64,000 nucleotides of DNA, taken from NCBI GenBank assembly GCA_022496805.1, contig CM040106.1, positions 4,898,001 through 4,962,000 of the forward strand. The letters run 5' to 3'. Both the position numbers and the translations under genes were made by a program. Under the pieces are notes generated by a model. The model had not been told where the DNA came from and ran no database searches. It saw only the letters and a program-made list of their open reading frames with translations. This DNA comes from Pohlia nutans (Eukaryota; Streptophyta; Bryopsida; Bryales; Mniaceae). How positions within the stretch are numbered: the first letter of the stretch is position 1; every line of letters begins with the position of its first letter. Shown piece by piece: positions 11,728-22,899 of the stretch.

Positions 11728-12345
11728 TTTTCTAGATGTAGAAAAAAGCTAACATAATGGAGCGCAAAAACAATTTGGAATAAAAATATTTCTTTACATT
11801 ACTAAAAACATCTAAAGTCTACTGAAAATAAAAAAGCACCTCACAACCTTTAAGATTTTGGAAAAAAAAATAAGAATTAAAAAAAAATTGAAATTTTTTC
11901 TAGATACAGAATTTTTTTTGCATAATCTACAGCGAAAAAAAAATTGGAATTCTTTTTTACATTGCTAAAAAGCATCAAAATTCTGCATAAAAAAAAAGCT
12001 CACAGCCATCACAATTTTGGCAAAAATTAAATAAATTCATAATATTTTGAAAAAAAATCCTAGATGTAGAAAAAGTCCTGCATAATCTAGTGCAAAACAA
12101 AATTTGGAAAAAATAAATAAACTTCAAATTGTTAAAAACATTCAAAGTCCACTGCAAAAAATAATAATAATAATAAAAATAATAAAAATAAATAAAAATA
12201 AAAACCAACTCACAACCATGATCTCCCATCACGATTTTGGCCAAGAAAAATAAAATTTCAAAATATTCCGAAAAAAAATCTAGATATAGAAGGAAGCTTG
12301 CGTGTTGTTGTGCAAAAAAAAATTGAAAGAAGAATTACATATGCA
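11728..12345 (+). repeat. Internal ~165-220-bp tandem repeat, 3.5 copies
   Basis: Units begin with TCTAGATGTAGAAAAAG-like words near 11,730, 11,899, 12,060 and 12,281. Each continues with a GCATAATNTAGTGCAAAAA segment, TTACATTGCTAAAAACAT, AAAGTCTACTG, CTCACAGCCAT and ATTTTGGCAAAAA. The third unit is longer because of an (AAT)n expansion near 12,160-12,200. The same repeat occurs in copies at 13,680-14,160, 28,138-28,745 and 55,030-55,330. Confidence 0.8.
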
Positions 12346-12418
12346 TGGCAAAACAATTGCCAACGGTTTCAATCCTTTATGATAACCAAAAGAGTTCAAT
12401 TGCTTGCATCAAGACTTT

Positions 12419-12567
12419 AAGGTGGTTTAGAGCATGGTTTGTAGTTAGAAGGTCTCGAGTTCAATTCCTACCACTGGCGATAGAGCTTGGGAAACTGTTA
12501 TGGACCCCACTGTTAGTCCGAGCAACCGGAGTAATTGGACTGGGCAGCTCAAAATATTGTTTGGATA
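12419..12567 (+). repeat. tRNA-like (pol III A/B box) module, SINE-like
   Basis: GTGGTTTAGAGCATGG resembles a pol III A box. About 35 bp later GAGTTCAATTCC resembles a B box (GGTTCRANTCC), the spacing found in tRNA genes. It is followed by a ~90-bp unrelated tail (GACCCCACTGTTAG, GGGCAGCTC). The same module occurs inverted at 13,488-13,627, where the B box reads GTTCGATTCC, and split around the LINE at 28,806 and 30,517. No intact tRNA cloverleaf is present, so it is not a functional tRNA gene. Confidence 0.55.
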
Positions 12568-12934
12568 TAGCCTAAAATGTTTTTTATTTTTATTTTTCTA
12601 ATAAAATCATTTTGACCAAATTTAGATATAGAAAGAAAAAAACTCTAGATATAGAGACGATGATGTTGCACAAAAAACACATTGCATCAGTGTGGCTTTG
12701 AAGACGATTAAGACACGACATTTGACAATTATAAAGAGTGAAGAATTCATACGTTTTCAATAGATGTATCAATCGTGTCGAATCAGTACTATATCCGCTT
12801 GTACGAGCATGATGTCATATTAGTGCAGTTGTAATGAATAACGCAACGATGCGGAATCTGTGCAAAAAATGAACATACCCATGAAATATTAGAAATTGCA
12901 CTGAAATCATTCAAAATTAGTGGGGTCCAAAATT

Positions 12935-13464
12935 TGTGATGTAGGGATGTCCAATGAAACGTGTATATGCCATTGTGACGTTGATGAAGCGGATGTTGGA
13001 AGTGACGTTGGTGTAGACAAAGTATGACGTGGAATTTTCCATACCATAATATTATATTACAATTTTATACAAAATAGACAAATGAAAAATACTGGGATTA
13101 TAAAATAGTAGTCATAATAACAATATACCAAAGTTTTTTATATCATAAAATAAAATTATAATCCAAAAATAATAAAGAGTATAAAATTCAATGAAGTCTT
13201 TTTTTCTTTTGAACTGGCAAATCTTGCCCTTTCTACTAAAATTTTTACATCAGAGCTGCATATTACCTCACATGCCAATAAATTTCAAGGACTTACCTAC
13301 GGTCAATCCATAATCCCTTGCCATCGTGGCATTTGCGTATTTGTGTGGATGTCCCGTCTGACATCCTGATAAACGGCTACGTTTTTGCCAACATCTTTGC
13401 ATTTCTCCAATGACGTGCTAATGTTTTGGCACAATCATCCCCACTTTGTCCATAATTTTTTTCT
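12935..13464. other. AT-rich spacer between opposed element copies
   Basis: No gene. Short words such as GGATGTCC near 12,950 and 13,345 recall the flank at 10,900-11,160. The expected right end of inverted copy B is missing here. Confidence 0.4.
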
Positions 13465-13487
13465 TTGCTCAGGTCTATCATTATTAT

Positions 13488-13627
13488 AGGCTGCCCAATC
13501 CAACTACTCGGATTGCCTGAACTACAGTGGAGCCCACTAAGGTTTCCCAGGCTCTATCTCCGGTACCTGGAATCGAACACGAGACCTCTCAAGTACAAAT
13601 CATTCTCTAAACGACCAAACCACATAG
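13488..13627 (-). repeat. tRNA-like module, inverted copy
   Basis: On the minus strand this reads TGGTTTGGTCGTTTAGAG, then GGTCTCGTGTTCGATTCC. It is the best preserved B box among the copies. The downstream tail corresponds to that in copy A. Confidence 0.55.
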
Positions 13628-14231
13628 AAGTCTTCATGCAAACAATTGAATTTTCTTAATAATTATGAAGAAATGTAACCATTGGCAATTTTTTTTTTTA
13701 AATAGAACTTTTTTTCCAAATATTTTTTGCACAAGATCATGTAAACATCTTTCTATATCTTAAAAAAAATTCAATTTTTTTAAAATTTTATTCTCTTTTG
13801 CCAAAATCTTAAACGCCGTGAGATTTTTATTTTTATTTTTATTTTTTCAGCAAACTTTAAATGTTTTTAGCAATGTAAAAAAAATATTTTGTTCCAAATT
13901 CTTTTTGCACTACACTATACAAGCTTTTTTCTATACCTAAAAAAAATCTTCAAAATCATTCAAAATTTTTATTTTGATGAAATCATAATGTTTGAAAGCT
14001 TCTTTTTTTCAATTTGCATATTTTTAGCAATTTTAAAAATATTTCTTTGTAATGTTTTCTTATTTTATGCTGGAAAAACATTTTTTTTCAAATCCTTTTT
14101 TTCATTTTATGTTTGAATCAACCAAAATCATTCTGTTCATTGTAAGTTTTTGTATTTTTTTTCAACTTTTTTACCTCTATGACATTTCAACATATATGCC
14201 TTTTTGTTTCAATTGAATTTTTTTGATTGTA

Positions 14232-15295
14232 TGTTAGGGAAATGAGTTGTGGGTCTAATTAAAAATAAAAGCGCTTTTCTGGTACATCTCTTTTCAAAGC
14301 ATAGTAGTACAAAGTCTCTTTTCTAAGCAAAACTGCGCAAAGCAAGGTAAAATGGGACAAGTAGAAAGCAAAGCCAAGCTTTGGAACTAGTCAAATCAAG
14401 GTAAAATGGGACAAGTACAAAGCAAAGCCAAGCTTTGGAACCAGTTAAATCATATTTTATTGAGAATCTTCAAGGGCATAATTTAACCACACAAAGGGGC
14501 TAGATTCACGACCAAGTAGCAAAATAACATATCAACGTGTTATAAAGCAAGTAACAGCAGACAAAGTAAACACAAATGGTAACAACAACTTATTAACAAA
14601 CTACAAGGGGCAAAGTGAAGTTGAGAAGTCATGAAAGAAGGAACCAGGCAAAACGCATGGGAATTCTTGATAGTGTGTAGTCTGTCCAAGAGTCAAAAGG
14701 AAGGAACAAGAGGAAGCCACCCTCACATGTACCTATACAATCCAACGCCACAACCAGGGGTTAGAATGAGCATACGAGGTGTTTACAGGCAACTTCAACG
14801 TGTTATTGCAATCACAAGTCCAAAAAACCAAAATCATCCAAGAGCAAACAAAACACACAGTACTCATTATATTGAAGAAAAAAACGATCGTAACCTGGCT
14901 AGCTAGTGGAGAACCCTCCATCTTTGCACACCGAATGCTTCTATCGAGAAGCTTCAAGCTCGTGGTTCAGCTCGCGTAGCGCCTCGCAAAGGGAGAACAT
15001 CATGCAAGTCGTAAGCAAAACCATGGGTCTAACTTGAAGGAGTCAGCCCAAAAGAAGCAAAATTTAAGGTGAAGCTTTGTACAAAATTACGCATAAAAAC
15101 CATGTGTAGTATAAGCAATACATGGTTTATTATAAGACTGGGCTGGAATTAAACTACGATAATACCATTACAAAGCCAAAAAATAAAAAATAAAAAATAA
15201 AAAAATCCTTGGATATTCACTTTGAAATGCAGGAATGAAAGGGAGGTATATAGTCTGAAAGTAAGGAACTAAATTGTTACGAGCATAACTTGAGG
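14232..15295. mobile_element. ~1.05-kb insertion inside copy B
   Basis: This block has no counterpart in copies A or the complete element. It begins near TGTTAGGGAAATGAG and contains a direct duplication of about 55 bp (14,343-14,393 and 14,398-14,447, each with AAAATGGGACAAGTA and AAAGCAAAGCCAAGC). Short frames inside have no family match. The TG start suggests a solo LTR, but I could not settle the other end or a target duplication. Confidence 0.4.
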
Positions 15296-16222
15296 GAATA
15301 AATGAAAAAAAATTCAATGCTCTGAATGTTGTAGCGAGCAATTAAAAGCTCTTGCAATTTTATTTTTTTTAAAGTTGCCGAAATTAAGTTCAAAAGAAAG
15401 TCTGATTTTAAACTCAATTTACCTTGCAATGCTTCAAGAGATCATGTTTTGGTCAATGCCCCCTTTTATGAGTTGCCCAAGACTAAAAAGTCTAAAAATA
15501 TAATTGAATTATGATTATTTTCTGATAGAAAATCAAGTATGCTTTCGAACCCAATTTGAATCATGCCAATCCAAGGTAAACTCGATCTAGAGGAAATTTC
15601 AAAAAAACAACACCTTTACATTTTCTTGTGTTACAAATTTTTCTATTTTGGAAAAGTTATGTTGTTCTTTTCTCTACATCTTTCTTTTTTGGCTCCTATA
15701 ATGAAAAGTACAATGATAACGAATAATACCAAATTATGAATTCTAAAAATACAGAATGTAATTTTAATGAATTTTTAATGTTCATTGCTTCTAAATTCTA
15801 TAAATGAAGATCTTAAAACATTTTGGGAAATTAGACCATAAGGATTTATAAAAGAAGATTTTAGGAATATTCTGGAATATTTTAAAAAGATTCTAAGAAT
15901 TTTTATATATTTTTTGATATTTTCTCTATTTATTATATTTCATCAATAAATTAATAGTTTTAAAACATTATAATCTTTTTTTGTCGAGAAGTAAAAGATG
16001 CTATTGTAGTACAAAAACACCCTTGAATGCAAGTGATGTAGAGAAATATGAGTCACTCATTCTCAAATTTGAAATTTGAAATAATTCTCAACTGAATTTG
16101 TTTTGATTGATGCCACCAAATGGCAATGGATTTCATATGACTCCACATGGATGTTGTACTATAACTACACCGATTTCGTACGAAAATAATTTGCACTATG
16201 ATAGATGCTAAAATCGCATAGA

Positions 16223-16479
16223 TAAGGCCTTATTCGTTAAATTGAGACAAAATGGTCATTTTGAGACTTCAGCCCTAAAACAACTATAGTCATTTATCGT
16301 CGAGTCGACGATAAGATGAGACTATAACCTTTGGGCAATCAAAGGTTTTTATATATATTAATATATTAAAGTCTCAAATTACCGAATAGTCGCAAACCTG
16401 AACAGTTACAATGGTTTATCCTCGAGTCGACGATAAAATTGAGACTACACTTTGTCTCAATTTAACGAATAAGGCCTTA
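16223..16479. mobile_element. 257-bp MITE with perfect 29-bp terminal inverted repeats
   Basis: The left end TAAGGCCTTATTCGTTAAAT... (16,223-16,251) and the right end 16,451-16,479 are perfect inverted repeats of 29 bases. AGAT occurs at both junctions (16,220-16,223 and 16,479-16,482). Related element sequence near 26,695-26,712 and, inverted, near 27,290-27,310 shows the uninterrupted target (ATCGCACGAATATAATAAAA type), which supports a recent insertion. Inside are two palindromes around GTCGAGTCGAC and CTCGAGTCGAC. The 4-bp duplication does not fit a common plant superfamily cleanly. Confidence 0.9.
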
Positions 16480-16788
16480 GATATAATAAAAGGCATTGAC
16501 ATGATACGTATACGATACTAGATCTGCATTAAAGGAAATCGCTTATTGTCTGTGTCTTATTAGCCATGTAATATAGATACACGATTAACGCACGGATTCC
16601 GTCAAGCACAAATTTTGTGCTAAAACAACACTGTTTTCATAATCATTGTAAAAACATTGCTTTGAGATCTTCATATTGCATGTCACTTTCGTATCATAAT
16701 GGCACTTTAAAAACCACGTATGACGTGCGGATTCAGTGTTTAACGATAAACGTACTAAAATCAATAAAAATCCGTAGGGTCCAAAATT

Positions 16789-17038
16789 CCTAATGAAGGT
16801 TTCAAATACACTAAACATGCAAATCACGGACAAAGTGCCAAAGAGTCCTATTGCACCCAGCTATATGGTGCAACAACAGATTGGATAAAAGAGGGGGAAA
16901 TGCTTCCCAAGAAAGATGGAATGAAGCGAAGCAATGGGTACAATGTACGCATACAAGTGACATTGTCAATCTCTACATTGTTCATCTTATTGGCAGACCT
17001 TTGACCTGGAATTGGCACCCTCTACAGATGTACTATGG
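16789..17038. other. Spacer between element ends
   Basis: A 250-bp unique stretch between two outward-facing family termini. An open frame crosses it but is not conserved elsewhere in the window. Confidence 0.4.
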
Positions 17039-17335
17039 AATTTTGGACCCCACAGATTTTGAACGTTTTCAGTGCGATTTCCGATGTTTCATGGGTGCGT
17101 GTATTTTTTGCACTGATTCTGCATCCTTGAGTCGTTCATCACAACTGCACTGATATGACATCATGCTCGTACAAGTGGATATCTAGTACTGATTCAACAA
17201 GATTGAGACAATTATTGAAAACATGTGAATTCTTCACTCCGTATAGTTGTCAAATGTCGTGTCTGAATTGTCTTTAAAGCCACACTAATACAATGTGTTT
17301 TTCGTGCGACATCATTTTTAAGCTGTTACAATATT
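17039..17335 (-). mobile_element. GGACCCCACT-family right-end fragment, copy C
   Basis: The sequence begins AATTTTGGACCCCACAGATT and follows the minus strand of the right end of the complete element (30,700-31,034) for about 300 bp, then the similarity stops. It lies 250 bp from the end of copy B, with the two ends facing each other outward. Confidence 0.75.
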
Positions 17336-17876
17336 GAAAACGTGTTTTCTTTAGTCTAAATGCCAAAAGACCTTTGTATAGCTTTAAAATTTAAAGAAAT
17401 ACGCAAAATTTTGTACTAATGTCACTACAGTTCATATAAGTTACAAATAACCACTGCAGTAGAATTCCTCAGGCAATAGGAACATAACTTCCTCTTAGAA
17501 ATGAAAAGTCATGTTTATTTAAACATTGTCCATAATGATTACATTTACTACAATAGTCATGGTACAATACCTATCCCTATGGACTTGTCCTCTACCGTAC
17601 TACTATCTACTTCAACTAAGCTCTGCCAAATTTCACTGCCCAAACTCCTGAAACAATATTGTTGCACAAACCACGTATGTCAACAATTTATTGCTATGTG
17701 ATATGCAATAAACACCTACACTAGCAATAAAACCAAGTGTTTTAGTTGAATGTAACCACTTGTTCCTAGAAATTACACAAAAAAGAAGCCCTAAAGCTCA
17801 AGAAAACCAAGGGAAAAAAAAACTGACAACCATTTCCGGAACCAAAGTAGTGGTGGAGCATTCTTTGCAAGTCTTC
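17336..17876. other. 3' flank of the minus-strand gene
   Basis: No separate gene seen. It follows the inferred stop at 17,877-17,879 on the minus strand, so the 3' untranslated region and poly(A) site of that gene should lie here. Confidence 0.4.
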
Positions 17877-20497
17877 TCACCATGGTATCTTTTCCGGATG
17901 TGTATCTTTACCAGACAACTCTAACCTCACCTACATCCACACCACAATACAATTTTATAAGTCAATATCAGTAAACAACCTTGAACCCAAGTTGAAACTA
18001 TGGAGCACAAAAATCAACACATCATACAATTTTAACGTGCTTTAGTATGCTTATTCCAAATCAAGATGACTGAAGAAAGAAGTGATTCTTACTCTAAGCT
18101 TATGGCCTTGAGGAGGTTGAGCTTCGATGCAGTCATCCTTAATCAACAACAATGAGTTGTTGCTAGAGAATAGAGCTACGCCATCACAACAAACATGTTT
18201 TGCTCAAGGAGAGTACATACAACACTCATAGGCATGGAAAACAATACCATGACATGAACTACAAGCAAGAGGTGAGAACACCATATTGTTATAAAATAGA
18301 AATGCGAACTAAAGGTTTATAGTACCTTCTAAAACCAAGTATGAGACCTTGAGACCTTAGAATAAAATAGGGGATTTGTGTAAAGAATTTTAAATGTTGG
18401 CTTTCCAGCACTAGAGATAAAACCCAAAAGGATCAAGAACTCATGGTTTGAATATGAAAAATTCATATTGTAAATTAAATAGTCATAGCATCAAAATCAG
18501 GAACTTTGCATGTGTTGGTAAAAAACAGACAAATTTGAACAAAACATAGTCCACATTGTACCTACTTAAAATTGTTAGAAAAAAGAAAAAAGAAAAGAAA
18601 ACATGAGACCCAATTTAGGCTTCTTGGGTTAGCCATGCTCACAAACAAAACCAAATGTGCACAAACAAAACATATCAACCCTGAGCCTTTAGTCTCAGGC
18701 TAAGATCAGTGAATCCGATTTGAAATTTTCAAACAAGATATGACGAGAGAGAGAAAAGACTTAGAGTAACCTTATATTTTCAAACATAGAAGCATTTTAA
18801 AATGCCTACCGAGAGCCATAGTCTTTGCTTCTTCAATAGCATTTCAATCCTTTCCAAATACCTGCCATTACATTAACCATTAAAATTAGTCTAAAATGAA
18901 TGCGTCTCGGTTTCCAATATTTTTCCAACAGCAAGTTCCAACAACTTGAAAATCAAGACATGTGCAAAACTACTACGCACCAATCTAGTGTGGGCCGAGG
19001 TTCAAAGTTGCCTTTCCTGTAAGCAGCATCAAGAAGTCCAACTGCATTCCAGAGCCAATCGGGACAAGAAACCTGAGCAGTTACTAAGGGCAATCCATAG
19101 GCTGTAAGAGAGGCCACAAGCTCGTTGTAATAACCCATGTTTTTTCCTAAGCTCTGCATTCATATAAATAAATTGAATCAGATCTTTCAAAACGGACTGA
19201 GAAAAATCCTACTGACAGTCCAGATACAACTTGAATTCTATTGTAGCAAACTTAACAAAAGTTCTTCTCTGAACCCATACAACCGTCGTGTAAGGTGAGG
19301 AGACCCAGAATCACTAGGGACCCAAAAGCACCACTTGATCAGATGCAAATGTACATATTGTCGAAGAAGCGATTTTCTAAAAAACAATTGACCCTTCGTG
19401 ACTTTTGCATATAGTTTCATTCTTTTAGTGCGTTGGAATCCTCTTTCATTCGTCACAAAAGAACACACAGATTTAGAATGATAGGAATTTTGTATGCTCT
19501 GCAGAAAAAGTGGCCATTTTGGGTGTCCCCTACCCTGAATCTTCCAAAACCGACCGAGCGAATGCTTACTGACAGTCCAGATATAGTTTGAAGCAAACTA
19601 ACAAAAGCCCTTCTTGGAATTTATACAAATCAAAAAACTAGGTCACGAATTCTATCAACTCTTAATCAACAATCCAGAGAAGAATGGCACACCCCAAGAA
19701 ATTCATGAAGCCAATTATTGCACGCACCGGGAGTATCACAACCAGCCGATACGACGTCTTCTTCATGTTTGATTCCTTTTGCGCACTACACCTAGCAGAA
19801 ACCGATCTAGTCCTGAAACTGGACATACGCATTCCACATCAATGGGGTCGTCATTGACGCAAGCGTGTATAGCGGTATTGAGAACAAGAACTGCGTGTTA
19901 ATCACGTTGTTCACAATCTCATAGTACTCTGAATGCACCTACCAGATCACAGCTTTAGTAACAAATAAGATTTCCCCCATACAAGACTAAATATGTCCCC
20001 TAAGTAAAAAATCACCTCTGCATGACAAAGACAACCATCTCTGTACCTAGCAACAGAAACTTTCATCAAACAAAAAAATGGAACCACCAACATTCAAACC
20101 ATAAACCATTTCATATTCTTAGTTTCCAGCTTGTGCTCACACAACATTCTTAGAATATTCCCAGAAAACAAGTCTTGAAATGCATAGCTCATCTTATCTG
20201 AAGAAAGATAATTATAGGTTCAGCAATACAAGGCTTGTCACACAAAGCTTGTGTGACAATATACAAAGACAAACTTAACCTGAAATATGTAATACAGAAC
20301 ATCAACAAAACTTACACTTTCCATGGTCTGGAACTGGTACACAACATTTCCATCAAACAGAACGCGAATAGAGAATTGTGTGAAGTCAAACCGCTTGACG
20401 AGGTTAGAATCATTGAACTCTCCGACAAGACTCACTAATTCACATGCCACCAATATTTCCTCTGAGTTAATTATTACACTTCCGCAACTCCACTGCC
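17877..20497 (-). CDS. Unidentified multi-exon gene, last five exons
   Basis: Five minus-strand exons join in phase with GT-AG borders: 20,497-20,316, 19,153-18,981, 18,861-18,810, 18,137-18,093 and 17,930-17,877, ending in a TGA. Lengths of 182, 173, 52, 45 and 54 bp keep one frame, giving about 152 residues. Recognisable stretches are NSEEILVACELVSLVGEF, FDFTQFSIRVLFDGNVVYQF, PDWLWNAVGLLDAAYRKGNF and ERIEMLLKKQRLWL. I see no membrane segment or known catalytic motif and cannot name the family. The first exon here starts with two bases of a split codon, so more exons lie upstream, possibly beyond the CACTA element at 20,911-24,038 (candidates at 24,834-25,142 and 25,505-25,690). Absence of stops and strong splice signals argue for a real gene. 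Confidence 0.55.
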
Positions 20498-20910
20498 CTA
20501 GGGAGAGGTGGTGCCTTCTATAAACCCCGGTATAAACATATTTGAAGCTTTAAAAACTTTGAAAATTTTCAAGGTACATGCATCATCCTCTTAACCCGTA
20601 AAGGACCAAGAGGCCCAAATTGGACATGTTTTTTTTGTACTTTTGTTCAATTTTATTTAACTTTTTTCCAACACATGCAATGTTCTTCAATGATACTGGC
20701 CCCATCTGAAATAAACTTTTCACAATGTGATCAATCACATCGGTCATTTAAAACCAATTAAAATGGATTAAATCCTAAGAACCTAGGCATGATCTTTAAA
20801 AACAAACGTAAAACAAAAACGTACAAGATGTTTGTAGTCGAGGTCTGTTAAGGACGTTGCAAGAGGCCAGTTGAGGATTGTCTTCTCCACCCCAACTGTA
20901 TTCCAACAAT
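20498..20910. other. Intron-like spacer with a TTAACCC-type repeat end
   Basis: At 20,591 the sequence TTAACCCGTAAAGGACC matches the left end of the TTAA-flanked element at 51,342. No partner end was found nearby, so this is a solitary end or a chance similarity. No gene is seen. Confidence 0.4.
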
Positions 20911-21433
20911 CAGTAGTAGAAATTATGTGACTGGATCAACAAAAAAACCAACAGGAGATCGTTGGTCCTGGTTGTTGATTCGGTCGCGTTGATCTGGACA
21001 CAAATTAACAGAGAATCGTTGATCTGTTCTGTTGATTTGGTCATCCTATATTGGTCATCGGCGGTGACTGTGAACGCCACTTCATTTATGAGCGCTGACG
21101 TGTACTGTAACTAAAACTGCACTTTCACATGTCTTGTAATAATTGGATGAAAATCAAGCTGTCCCTGTACATTCTATAGCCACAATCTTCATTTCTAGTA
21201 CATATCACCGTGCATACATTCTCGCTGTCCCTGTACATTCCATTGCCGGAATCCCTTTGCACTGCTCGCACACCATTTCCTTGTGCGCACGAATTCCTTT
21301 TTAGATCCTGCGTTATTCCATTGCACGCAATTATTAAATCATCACACTGGTTACGACGTAAGCTTCACTGAAATTATGCATTCAATCAATTTTCTATTGC
21401 ACGCTTCTTACAAACAACCATAAATTTTATTTT

Positions 21434-21840
21434 ATGTTGCAAAAGTTTGCATATATTGGAGTTATCCGTAAAGTCACCTTACATTTGAAGAATCAACAAA
21501 GAATTTTGTTTTAATATACTCTTATTTCTTTACTCCAAATAGTTAGAAGGTGTAGAAGATCTTGGTGGTTTATCATTATTAGGTGTATAAGAGGTGTATA
21601 AGAGCTTGGTGGTCTTCAAAAGTTTTCAAAAGTTTTTTAGCTCCTTTCTTGGTGCTAAAAAACTTTTGAAGACCACCAAGCTCTTACACACCTCTTACAC
21701 ACCTAATAATGAAAGACCACCAAAATCTTCCACACCTTATAACTATTTAAAGTGAACAAATAAGAGTATAGTAAAACAAAATTCTTTGTAGATTCATCAA
21801 ATTCAAGGTGACTTTACGGGTAACTCAATTGATGCAACAT
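21434..21840. mobile_element. ~407-bp fold-back element nested in the CACTA element
   Basis: Left arm ATGTTGCAAAAG, TTATCCGTAAAGTCACC, then GTGTATAAGAGCTTGGTGGT; the right arm is its reverse complement, ending GTGACTTTACGGGTAACTC and GATGCAACAT. The two arms of roughly 190 bp pair nearly throughout, with a short loop near 21,640-21,650. There is no coding capacity. I could not define a target duplication. Confidence 0.8.
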
Positions 21841-22899
21841 TATTGCTTCTTTGAGCATGAATTATGGGTTTAATGTATCATTCAGAGCATCCTACCACAT
21901 TGATGAAAGTGGTTCAAAACGCTTCAGCATACCATGGCATTACGTTCACCTCCACAACTTTATACAAGAATTTCTGCCTCTTCTTTTTGATCAATGCACT
22001 GTCCCTTCGTCAAAGATAATCAGAGACTGACAACCTGCAATAAACATATATAACTCAGGAATCTCGCTTTAAGATTTATAGGCTCTCCACTTATATACAA
22101 CAATTAAATGCACAAGATGCGAAATAGGACTCACCTTGCCCAAACACTGTTCACAATGTGGGAGCCTGTTCTTGACCAAAAACTATTCTACATCCTTACA
22201 TCCTTTAATAATGACAAAAATTACACACTAACACCTATATCACTTGATTGCTGACTTTCCCTCACATAATTCTAACCCAATGTATAACCGTATTCATTGT
22301 TGTTGCCAATAAAGGTTTAGGGTGCTTCGTCAATTAGAACATCACCATGACTTTCTATTATTAACAGTCATTCTGTAATTCTTGGGTATTGGTCACAACA
22401 CATGCTATTCATCATCACAATCTCTTCATTTGTCATATCACTCTCCATACTGTGAGAATGGCACTACACATTACATAATATAATTTTTTTTACTACATTA
22501 CTGGATCAGAGTTCAGGTGAGACCTGATGCGGGTTTCTCCATTTAGGGAGACCAATAAAGATGTAGCACATGCTCTGAAAAACATAACAGACAACATATC
22601 AATCTCCATGTTGTATCCAGATTGCTTCATTCAGGGCCAATGTCACTAACATTTTAAAAGGTTTGTAATCACATCATTCTGTACATTGGATTCATTGTAC
22701 ACATGCAGCCAACAACCTCCATTACTCACGCTTTGTTAAATGCATTGTCTACTCCAAAAAGCACAATTTCCATGAAGCACTTTGTCTCAATATGAAGAAC
22801 AGTTACCTGATGAACTTGTAATCCGTAAAACAAATCGTCATCCAAAACGCGTTGAATCCGTCACCCAAAACGCCAACCCTAGAATTTGACCACCTTGCA

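Larger units (their letters stand above)
11165..12934 (+). mobile_element. GGACCCCACT-family TIR element, copy A (left end missing)
   Basis: This segment aligns with the complete element at 26,983-31,034, starting at the counterpart of about 27,600. It runs through the internal ~165-bp repeats, the tRNA-like module and the right end, finishing with AGTGGGGTCCAAAATT at 12,919-12,934. The left ~600 bp including the left terminal repeat are absent. It has no LINE insertion, so it preserves the uninterrupted tRNA-like module. It encodes nothing recognisable and is presumably non-autonomous. Confidence 0.8.
13465..16788 (-). mobile_element. GGACCCCACT-family TIR element, copy B (inverted, right end missing)
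   Basis: Read on the minus strand from 16,788, this begins with AATTTTGGACCCTACGG, follows the left part of the complete element (counterpart of 26,983-28,800), and reaches the internal repeats and the tRNA-like module at 13,627-13,488. The right ~370 bp are missing. Two later insertions interrupt it: a 257-bp MITE at 16,223-16,479 and an unrelated ~1.05-kb block at about 14,232-15,295. With copy A, it forms a large imperfect inverted repeat. Confidence 0.78.

Noticed and set aside
12419..12500. Functional tRNA gene
   Set aside because: A and B boxes are present but no acceptor stem or cloverleaf can be drawn, and the module is a repeat within a transposon.
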